In this document: one piece after another, positions 33,039 through 39,622 of the stretch
Position numbering within the stretch: position 1 is the stretch's first letter
How the letters are laid out: each line of letters starts with the position of its first letter
NCBI RefSeq assembly: GCF_017876315.1
Contig: NZ_JAGINU010000001.1
Location: 4,154,001-4,218,000 of the forward strand
Length of the DNA stretch: 64,000 nt
Reading direction: 5' to 3'
Origin: Pseudonocardia parietis
Lineage (GTDB): Bacteria; Actinomycetota; Actinomycetes; Mycobacteriales; Pseudonocardiaceae
The notes under the pieces: generated by a model
What the model saw: the letters and a program-made list of their open reading frames with translations, nothing else
Told to the model about the DNA's origin: nothing
The model's database searches: none
Made by a program: the position numbers and the translations under genes

Positions 33039-34013
33039 ATGAGCGACCGCCCGCTGATGCTGCTCGACTCCGCGAGCATGTACTTCCGCGCCTACTTCGG
33101 GGTCCCGGAGAGCATCACCGCACCCGACGGCACACCGGTGAACGCGGTCCGCGGCTTCACCGACATGATCTCCCGGCTGGTGACCGAGCACCGCCCGGCG
33201 CGGCTGGTGGCGTGCCTGGACCTGGACTGGCGGCCGGCGTTCCGGGTGGCGGCGCTGCCGTCGTACAAGGCGCACCGGGTGGTGGCCGGGCAGGCGGCCG
33301 ACGAGGTTCCGGCCGGTGTCCCGGAGGAGGTCCCCGACACCCTGGCACCCCAGGTCCCGGTGATCATGGAGGTCCTCGCCGCGGCCGGGATCTGCACCGG
33401 CGGCGCCCACGGCCACGAGGCCGACGACGTCATCGGCACGCTGGCCGCCCAGGAGGGCACCGACCCGGTGCTGGCCGTCTCCGGGGACCGGGACCTGATG
33501 CAGATCGTGCGCGACGAGCCGGGCCCGCCGGTCCGCCTGCTCTACATCGGACGTGGGCTGAACAGGGCCGAGTTCCTCGGCCCGGACGAGGTCGCGGCGA
33601 AGTACGGGGTGCCGCGCGACCGGGCCGGGGCGGCGTACGCGGAGATGGCGATGCTGCGCGGCGACCCCTCGGACGGGCTGCCGGGCGTCCCCGGCGTGGG
33701 CGCGAAGACGGCGGCGACGCTGGTCGGCCGGTTCGGCTCCTGGGCCGAGCTGCTGGGCGCGGTCGACGCGACGGGGGACACGCGGCTGGTGGCCGGGGTG
33801 CGGGCGAAGCTGGCGGCGGCGAAGGACTACCTCGACGTCGTCGAGCCGGTGGTGCGGGTGGTGACCGGTGCGCCGGTCGAGCTGAGCCTGCCCGACACGG
33901 CGCTGCCCGGCGCGCCGGCGGACCCGGCGCGGCTCGACGAGCTGGCGCAGCGCTGGGGCCTCGAGTCCTCGGTGGCCCGGCTGCGCAAGGCATTGGCGTC
34001 CACCACGACCTGA
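33039..34013 (+). CDS. 5'-3' exonuclease (FEN/PolA N-terminal type)
   Basis: A 324-residue stand-alone 5' nuclease like the N-terminal domain of DNA polymerase I, which removes flaps and RNA primers. Metal-binding and active-site motifs are LLDSASMYFRAYFG (N-terminal Asp), HEADDVIGTLA, VSGDRDLMQ and the helix-hairpin-helix GDPSDGLPGVPGVGAKTAATL. The gene matches Rv2090 in position. Its ATG lies 8 bases after CAGACT without a Shine-Dalgarno. It converges with the XRE-cupin gene, with 20 bases between the stops. Confidence 0.93.
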   Translation: MSDRPLMLLDSASMYFRAYFGVPESITAPDGTPVNAVRGFTDMISRLVTEHRPARLVACLDLDWRPAFRVAALPSYKAHRVVAGQAADEVPAGVPEEVPDTLAPQVPVIMEVLAAAGICTGGAHGHEADDVIGTLAAQEGTDPVLAVSGDRDLMQIVRDEPGPPVRLLYIGRGLNRAEFLGPDEVAAKYGVPRDRAGAAYAEMAMLRGDPSDGLPGVPGVGAKTAATLVGRFGSWAELLGAVDATGDTRLVAGVRAKLAAAKDYLDVVEPVVRVVTGAPVELSLPDTALPGAPADPARLDELAQRWGLESSVARLRKALASTTT

Positions 34014-34033
34014 GGCCGGCAGCCCACCGGCGC

Positions 34034-34618
34034 TCACCCACGGTCGCGCGGCGCCGCCCGGGTGTGGATCTTCTCGCCCTGCGGCCCGAACAGGCTCAGC
34101 ACCTCCACCGACCGCCCGCGGTCGGCGCCGCCGAACCAGTGCGGGACGTGGGTGTCGAACTCCGCGGCCTCCCCCGCGCCCAGCACGACGTCGTGCCCGC
34201 CCAGCACGAGGCGCAGCCGCCCGTCGAGGACGTAGAGCCACTCGTAGCCCTCGTGCACCCGCGGGTCGGGATCGTCGCCGCGCCACGGGATCAGCATCTT
34301 GAACGCCTGCAGCCCCCCGGGCCGTTCGGTCAGCGGCACGACCGTCATGCCGTGGGTGTGGCGCGGTCGCAGCCGCACCCGCGGGTCCCCGACCGGTGGT
34401 GCGGCGACCAGCTCGTCGAGGGGAACCTGGTGCGCGGTGGCGAGCGGCAGCAGCAGCTCCAGGGTGGGTTTGCGGCCGCCGGACTCCAGCCGGGACAGCG
34501 TGCTGACCGAGATGCCGGTCGCCTCGGACAGGTCGGCCAGGGTCATGCCGCGTGCGGTGCGCAGCCCGGCCAGCCGGGGGCCGACGCCGGCCAGGGTGTC
34601 CGCGATCTCCTCGTCCAT
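34034..34618 (-). CDS. XRE family regulator with C-terminal cupin domain
   Basis: A 194-residue HTH-cupin protein. The helix-turn-helix lies at residues 17-55 (GLRTARGMTLADLSEATGISVSTLSRLESG). The cupin barrel spans about 105-180 (HEGYEWLYVLDGRLRLVLG, then GEAAEFDTHVPHWFGG). Cupin domains in this class sense small ligands or metals. It diverges from a TrxR-like flavoprotein gene across only 67 bases, which contain two copies of AGTTTGCCATT. It very likely represses that operon and itself. Confidence 0.92.
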   Translation of the reverse strand: MDEEIADTLAGVGPRLAGLRTARGMTLADLSEATGISVSTLSRLESGGRKPTLELLLPLATAHQVPLDELVAAPPVGDPRVRLRPRHTHGMTVVPLTERPGGLQAFKMLIPWRGDDPDPRVHEGYEWLYVLDGRLRLVLGGHDVVLGAGEAAEFDTHVPHWFGGADRGRSVEVLSLFGPQGEKIHTRAAPRDRG

Positions 34619-34625
34619 GCCGACC

Positions 34626-34679
34626 AGTTTGCCATTACAGCAACAGAGTTTGCCATTCTTCGTGATGAGCGTTCATTCT
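34626..34679. promoter_or_regulatory. Divergent promoters overlapped by a direct-repeat operator
   Basis: AGTTTGCCATT occurs at 34626-34636 and 34647-34657, with a 21-base period (two helical turns). The left copy overlaps the -10 region of the XRE gene, 7 bases from its ATG. The right copy contains TTGCCA, which with CATTCT (34674-34679, 18-base spacing) forms the rightward promoter. Confidence 0.65.
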
Positions 34680-34685
34680 CGTGTC

Positions 34686-35699
34686 ATGACTTCCTACGAC
34701 GTGATCGTGATCGGTGGCGGCGCCGCCGGACTGTCCGCCGCCCTGAACCTCTCCCGGGCCCGCTGGCGGGTCCTCGTCCTCGACGACGGCACCCCGCGCA
34801 ACGCCCCCGCCGCCGGCGTGCACAACTGGCTCACCCGCGACGGCCTGCCGCCCGCCGAGATCGGCCGGATCGGGCGCGCCGAGGTGACCGGCTACGGCGG
34901 CACCGTGCGCGACGTACGCGCCGTCGCCGCCCGCGCGTTGCCCGGCGGCGGGTTCGCGGTGACGACCGGGGACGGCGACCGGGTCACCGGCCGCCGGCTG
35001 CTGGTCACCACCGGCCTGACCGACGAGCTCCCGCCGGTCGACGGCCTGGAGGCGTACTGGGGCGGTGCGGTGTTCGGCTGCCCGTTCTGCCACGCCTGGG
35101 AGCACCGCGACACCCGGATCGGGGTGCTCGCCACCGGGCCGCACGACCTGGTCAAGGCGCACATCGCGACCCGCTGGAGCGACGAGGTGACGCTGTTCCT
35201 GCACACCGGCCCGGACCCCGACGACGAGCAGTGGGCCGGGTTCGCGGCCCGCGGGATCGCCGTCGTCGACGGCGAGGTGCTCGGGGTGCAGGGCAGCGGC
35301 GACCGGCTCACCGGGATGCGGCTGGCCTCCGGGACCGTGGTGCCGGTCGACGCGCTGGCGATCTCACCGCGGGCCCGGGCGCGCGCCGGGTTCCTCGACG
35401 GCCTCGGGCTCGCGGCCGTCGAGCACGCCTCCGGGCTGGGCGATCACCTGCCCGCCGATCCCGCGGGCGCGACCGGGGTGCCCGGGGTGTACGCGGCCGG
35501 GAACGTCACCGACCCGATGGCGACCGTTCCGGCCGCCGTCGCGGCCGGCGCGACGGCCGCCGCGGCGATCACCCGGGACCTGCTGTTCACCGACGTCGAG
35601 CAGGCCGTGCGGGACCGCGCGACACCGTTCTCCGCCGCCGCCGAGCGCGACTGCGCCGACCGGGTCGCCGACGAGCGCGTCCACGGTCTCGTTCCGTGA
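34686..35699 (+). CDS. Thioredoxin reductase-like NAD(P)/FAD oxidoreductase
   Basis: A 337-residue flavoprotein of the thioredoxin-reductase fold. FAD motif VIVIGGGAAGLSAALNL lies at residues 5-21, and a redox pair CPFC in VFGCPFCHAWEHRDT near residue 131. The FAD-binding C-terminal motif GVYAAGNVTDPMATVPAAV lies near residue 268. It extends about 30 residues past true TrxR, with a polar tail. The electron acceptor is unknown; it is not a canonical TrxR, as no trxA adjoins. Start and promoter spacing indicate leaderless translation. The methyltransferase gene follows after 23 bases. Confidence 0.9.
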   Translation: MTSYDVIVIGGGAAGLSAALNLSRARWRVLVLDDGTPRNAPAAGVHNWLTRDGLPPAEIGRIGRAEVTGYGGTVRDVRAVAARALPGGGFAVTTGDGDRVTGRRLLVTTGLTDELPPVDGLEAYWGGAVFGCPFCHAWEHRDTRIGVLATGPHDLVKAHIATRWSDEVTLFLHTGPDPDDEQWAGFAARGIAVVDGEVLGVQGSGDRLTGMRLASGTVVPVDALAISPRARARAGFLDGLGLAAVEHASGLGDHLPADPAGATGVPGVYAAGNVTDPMATVPAAVAAGATAAAAITRDLLFTDVEQAVRDRATPFSAAAERDCADRVADERVHGLVP

Positions 35700-35722
35700 C
35701 TTCGAACCTTCAGGAGGACCCC

Positions 35723-36397
35723 GTGAGCACCGACCACCAGCACACTCACCACCACTCGCAGCCCGATCCGGCCGCCGACCAGTTCTCGGCCGGGTTCTGG
35801 GACACCCACTACGCCACGAAGACCCGGCTGTGGAGCGGCCGCCCGAACCGATGGCTGGTCACCGTGGCGGCCGACCTCACGCCCGGGCGTGCGCTGGACG
35901 CCGGCTGCGGCGAGGGCGCGGACGCGATCTGGTTGGCCGAGCGCGGCTGGCAGGTCAACGGGACCGACGTCTCGCAGGTCGCGGTGGAGCGCGCCCGGGC
36001 CGCGGCCGAGCAGGCCGGGGTGGCGGACCGGATCACCTTCGCGGTCGGCGACCTGCGCGACGACATCCCCGCCGAGCAGGCCTACGACCTGGTCAGCGCG
36101 CAGTACCTGCACCTGCCGTCGGCGATCCGGCGACCCGCCTACGCCCGGCTGGCCGCCGCCGTCGCCCCCGGCGGCACGGTGCTGCTGGTCGGGCACCACC
36201 CACGTGACCTCGACGGGCCGATGCCGCGCCCGCAGGATCCCGACCTGTTCGCCGACGAGCAGGAGCTGGCCGCCGCGTTCGACGAGCGGGACTGGGAGGT
36301 CGTGGTGGCGCAGGCCCGCCCGCACCCGGCGACCCACCCGGACGGTCACGAGGTGACCGTGTACGACACGGTCGTCACGGCGCGGCGGCGCGGGTAG
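35723..36397 (+). CDS. Class I SAM-dependent methyltransferase
   Basis: A 224-residue methyltransferase with the SAM motif ALDAGCGEGADAIWLAERGW near residue 51 and motif II/III regions ITFAVGDLRDDIP and PGGTVLLVGHHPRD. The N-terminus has a His-rich segment (HQHTHHHSQ) before QFSAGFWDTHYATKTRLWSGRPN, a phrase typical of methyltransferases paired with TrxR-like flavoproteins. The GTG follows AGGAGG at 5 bases. With the preceding gene it forms a two-gene operon under the XRE-cupin regulator. A role in detoxifying thiol, chalcogen or metalloid compounds is possible but unproven. Confidence 0.9.
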   Translation: MSTDHQHTHHHSQPDPAADQFSAGFWDTHYATKTRLWSGRPNRWLVTVAADLTPGRALDAGCGEGADAIWLAERGWQVNGTDVSQVAVERARAAAEQAGVADRITFAVGDLRDDIPAEQAYDLVSAQYLHLPSAIRRPAYARLAAAVAPGGTVLLVGHHPRDLDGPMPRPQDPDLFADEQELAAAFDERDWEVVVAQARPHPATHPDGHEVTVYDTVVTARRRG

Positions 36398-36469
36398 CCG
36401 CCGGTCACGACACCGCCGCGACGGTGGCTCGGGCAGGCGCGGACCGCCGGCCAGGTGCTCGGCAACACC

Positions 36470-36492
36470 CAGGGGCACCGCGATCGCCCCTG
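36470..36492 (+). terminator. Stem-loop after the methyltransferase gene
   Basis: CAGGGGC (36470-36476) and GCCCCTG (36486-36492) close a 9-base loop 72 bases after the stop. It lies in a 255-base intergenic region that also holds the promoter of the response regulator, where TGTGTACCTACTAG is the most promoter-like stretch. Confidence 0.5.
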
Positions 36493-36652
36493 TGGCGACC
36501 TCGACCCCCGATTAGGACCGAACGGCGGTCGACGGCTCCGCATCCGGCTGTGTACCTACTAGAGGGACCGCTCCAGACCCCGGCGGGCATCGACTCCTGT
36601 CACCTCGATGCGCCGGGGCCGGCCGATCGGTCCCGGTGGGAAGGGGCCGTTC

Positions 36653-37411
36653 GTGTCCCGTACTCCGGCAACGGTGCCGGCTCCGCCGCCACCGTCAGCT
36701 CCCCCGCCGTCCGCTGCTGTCCCCGGCACCGTTCTCGACCCGTCGCCGACCGCGACGATCTGGATCGTCGACGACCACCAGCTGGTGGCGTCCTCACTGG
36801 CCGGCAGCCTGCGCGCCGCCGGGTACCGCGCACTGTGCCACCCGATCCGCTCGGCCCCCGACATCCTCGCCGCCACCATGCGTTCCGGGGCCGGGCTGGT
36901 GCTGCTCGACCTCGAGCTCGGCCGCGACGGCGCCGGTCACCGGATCGACGGTGTCGCACTGGTCGGCCCGCTACGGGCGGCGGGCCGGCACGTGCTGGCG
37001 CTGACCGACAACACCGCGCCGGAGGAGATCGGCGCCGCCCTGTCCGCCGGAGCCGCCGGCGCCATACCCAAGAACGCCCCGTTCGCCACCCTGCTGACCG
37101 CCGTGCACGGCGCCCTCACCGGTCGTCCGGTCAACTCCCCGGCGCAGCGCCGGCACCTGATCGAACAGCACGAGCGCCATCAACGCGCCCACCACCACCT
37201 GCACGACGCGCTGGCCGCCCTCACCGCCCGGGAACGCGAGGTCCTCGAACTGCTGGCCGCGGGCCAGCGCGCCCGGACGATCGCCGCGCACTACGTCGTC
37301 TCCGTGGCGACCGTGCGCACCCAGATCCGGGCCGTGCTCACCAAGATGGGGGTCAACTCCCAGCTGGAGGCCGTGGCCCTCTACAGCCGGTACGCCCGCC
37401 CCGGGCGCTGA
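36653..37411 (+). CDS. LuxR/NarL family response regulator
   Basis: A 252-residue regulator. A Pro/Ala-rich leader of about 33 residues precedes a receiver domain (WIVDDHQLVASSLAG, phospho-acceptor Asp in VLLDLELGRDG near residue 88, late Thr in ALTDNTAPEE). After a His-rich linker comes the LuxR helix-turn-helix (LTAREREVLELLAAGQRARTIA and VSVATVRTQIRAVLTKMG). The GTG at 36653 follows GGGAAGGGG; an ATG 15 codons upstream is less likely. No histidine kinase adjoins, so it is an orphan. It converges with the Eis-like acetyltransferase gene. Confidence 0.92.
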   Translation: MSRTPATVPAPPPPSAPPPSAAVPGTVLDPSPTATIWIVDDHQLVASSLAGSLRAAGYRALCHPIRSAPDILAATMRSGAGLVLLDLELGRDGAGHRIDGVALVGPLRAAGRHVLALTDNTAPEEIGAALSAGAAGAIPKNAPFATLLTAVHGALTGRPVNSPAQRRHLIEQHERHQRAHHHLHDALAALTAREREVLELLAAGQRARTIAAHYVVSVATVRTQIRAVLTKMGVNSQLEAVALYSRYARPGR

Positions 37412-37451
37412 CCCCGCGGGGCCCGGAAGCCCGCGCCATCCGGAAAGCCGG

Positions 37452-38669
37452 TTAGAAGAACGTGCCGCACCACGGCGCCGGCCCGGGCACCGCGAACACC
37501 GCGTCCGCCCGGGCGGCGGCGCCGAGCGTGTGTTCGGTCCACCGCCCGCCCCGGGCCAGCGCCGAGGGTGTGCGGTCGCCCAGGAAGGCCGGTCCGAGGG
37601 ACTCCAGGCCGCACTCCAGGTCCGGCAGCGTGTCCCCGGCCGGGGCGACGCCGTCCGGGCCGATCCGCCAGGTGCCGGCGTCGTCGAACAGCGGGTCGTG
37701 CAGGCGCAGCACCACCGGGTCGCCCGCACCCCACGCGCGGGCCCCGAGCGCGCCGGCGACGTCCACGATCCGCAGCCACAGGTCGTCGGACCGGCCGGTG
37801 ACGCGGTGTGCGCGCAGGTCGGTGAGCATCAGGTCGAGGTCCTCGTCGAGCGGGCGGCTCCAGGCCGACACCGCGGCGGCGAGGTCGATCCCGGTGAGGA
37901 ACCGCCACAACCCGGCCGTCGCGGCCGGGGAGCCCGCCCACAGCTGCTGGATCCGGATCTCGTCCCGGCCGCCGGGCAGGTCCCCCTCGGTCACACCCCA
38001 CACCGCGAAACCGTCGTCGCCGTCCGGGCCGGTGTGCACGGCGATCGCCTTGTACTCGCCGGCGGCGGGGCCCGCCGGGTCGATCGCGCGGCGCCACCAG
38101 CGGGCGGTGCGGGTCATCCCGCCCGGGCGCCCGGCCGCCAGCCGGTCCTGCAGGTCCGGGAGCACCTTGGCCGCCTCGGCGCGGTCGAGCATCCGGACCG
38201 TGCCCGCGGCCGGGGCGTCCGGCCGCCATCCCGGGCGTGCGGTGACGGTGACGTGGTCGCCGCGCGAGGCGACGCCGTAGCCGTACCGGCCGTAGATCGC
38301 CGCCTCGCTGGCCCGCAGCACCGCGGCGGTGTCGCCGCGGTCGCGCACCGCGCTCAGCTGCGCCCGCATCAGCGCGGTCAGCCGGCCGGCACGGGTGGAG
38401 TCGGCGCGGACACCGACGCCGCTGACCGCCGCCGCGGCCACCCCGGCGCCGCCGGGCACGGTCAACCGGGTCGGGAACGAGTTGGCGCTGCCGACGATCT
38501 CGCCGTCCGCGGTGTACACGCCCAGCCAGTGCTCGTCGGCGGCCTGGCCGTGCGCCTCCCACACCTCGTCGCTCACCGGGCCGCGGTGCAGCGTCCCGTG
38601 GAACACGTCGGAGGCGGCGCGCCGGTCGGCCGGGTCGGTCAGGGTGCGGACGTCGTGCACTGTGCTCAC
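37452..38669 (-). CDS. Eis-like GNAT N-acetyltransferase
   Basis: A 405-residue protein with the architecture of Eis, an acetyltransferase able to modify aminoglycosides at several positions. The N-terminal GNAT domain contains VSGVGVRADSTRAGRLTALMRAQL, the acetyl-CoA loop, near residue 83. A second GNAT-like region follows, and the C-terminal sterol-carrier-like domain ends in WCGTFF. A C-terminal Phe carboxylate serves as general base in Eis (family knowledge), and that feature is kept. The true substrate is unknown. It is convergent with the response regulator and is followed upstream by the DUF4333 gene. Confidence 0.88.
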   Translation of the reverse strand: MSTVHDVRTLTDPADRRAASDVFHGTLHRGPVSDEVWEAHGQAADEHWLGVYTADGEIVGSANSFPTRLTVPGGAGVAAAAVSGVGVRADSTRAGRLTALMRAQLSAVRDRGDTAAVLRASEAAIYGRYGYGVASRGDHVTVTARPGWRPDAPAAGTVRMLDRAEAAKVLPDLQDRLAAGRPGGMTRTARWWRRAIDPAGPAAGEYKAIAVHTGPDGDDGFAVWGVTEGDLPGGRDEIRIQQLWAGSPAATAGLWRFLTGIDLAAAVSAWSRPLDEDLDLMLTDLRAHRVTGRSDDLWLRIVDVAGALGARAWGAGDPVVLRLHDPLFDDAGTWRIGPDGVAPAGDTLPDLECGLESLGPAFLGDRTPSALARGGRWTEHTLGAAARADAVFAVPGPAPWCGTFF

Positions 38670-38718
38670 GTCCGGTCAGCCTTCCGGTCCGGGCCGCAGC
38701 TCGCCACCGCTTTCCGGT

Positions 38719-39585
38719 TCAGACCCGGTTGACCTGGTAGTCGCCCTCGTCGGAGGTCACCACACCGGGCACCTCGACCTGCTCGCCGTCGACCACGGCC
38801 TGGCAGCTGAACGTGGTCCCGGCCGAGACCGTGACGTCGTCCGGGCACTGCACGGCGCCGACGGTGAGCCCGTAGTCCTCGGTGAGTACCTGGTTGACCC
38901 CGGTCTGCAGGGCGGTCTGGTCCAGGTGCTGCGGGAGCGCCCAGGCGGGCCACACGAGCGCGGTGACCAGCAGGATCGCGACCAGCAGCACGCCGCCGCC
39001 GATCAGGCCCCACTTCTTCGCGTCGAGCCCGCTGCGCACGGCCTCGGGCGGCGCCCACGGCTCCTCCCCGTCCCGGCTCGCCGGCCAGGCGCCCGATCCC
39101 CGGGCACCGTCGGCGGGCTGCGCGGTCGTCGCCTGGTCATCGGCCCACGCCGACGCCGGGGACGCGGCCGGAACGGCGTCGGTCGGCACCGCATCGGCCG
39201 GTTCCCCGGCCCGGCGGCGACGCCGCGGCCCGGTCGGGACGGCCCAGCTGTCGCCCTGGTCCGATGCGGCCTCGTCGCCCCACACCGGTGCGGACCGCGT
39301 GGCCTGCTCCGACGCGTCCCAGCCGCCGGTGTCCTGGGGCGCCCACGCGCCGGTCGCCCCGGCGTCGCGACCCGCGCTCTGCTGCGCGGTCCCCGGGTCC
39401 CAGCCCGCGTCCGCCGCACCCTGCCCGGCCCAGCCTTCCCGCGGGTCCCGCTCCGGGGACCAGGCACCGGTCGTCGCGGGATCGGCGCCCCACCCGCCCG
39501 GCGGTGGTGTGCCCCACGCGGGCAGTTCCCCCGTCCGCTCGGTGGCATCCTCCGGATGCCGATCCGGTCCCTGCGGGTTGCTCAT
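38719..39585 (-). CDS. DUF4333 domain membrane protein
   Basis: The 288-residue protein has a long, low-complexity N-terminal part rich in Trp, Gly, Pro, Asp and Gln (residues 1-195) containing repeated GAW/GW phrases. One membrane helix lies at about 200-220 (WGLIGGGVLLVAILLVTALVW). An extracytoplasmic DUF4333 domain follows, with VQCPDDVTVSAGTTFSCQAVVDGE. The equivalent gene in M. tuberculosis (Rv2091c) holds the same position next to helY. Its function is unknown; the disordered cytoplasmic region may bind partners. Confidence 0.86.
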   Translation of the reverse strand: MSNPQGPDRHPEDATERTGELPAWGTPPPGGWGADPATTGAWSPERDPREGWAGQGAADAGWDPGTAQQSAGRDAGATGAWAPQDTGGWDASEQATRSAPVWGDEAASDQGDSWAVPTGPRRRRRAGEPADAVPTDAVPAASPASAWADDQATTAQPADGARGSGAWPASRDGEEPWAPPEAVRSGLDAKKWGLIGGGVLLVAILLVTALVWPAWALPQHLDQTALQTGVNQVLTEDYGLTVGAVQCPDDVTVSAGTTFSCQAVVDGEQVEVPGVVTSDEGDYQVNRV

Positions 39586-39622
39586 CGCCGACCTCTCGCC
39601 GTCCTGCTGCTCGTCTCGCGCG

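Noticed and set aside
31937..36397. 1486-codon plus-strand open frame
   Set aside because: Only its end (from 35723) is a real gene, the methyltransferase. The rest is out-of-frame or antisense reading of the peptidase, ANTAR, exonuclease and flavoprotein genes.
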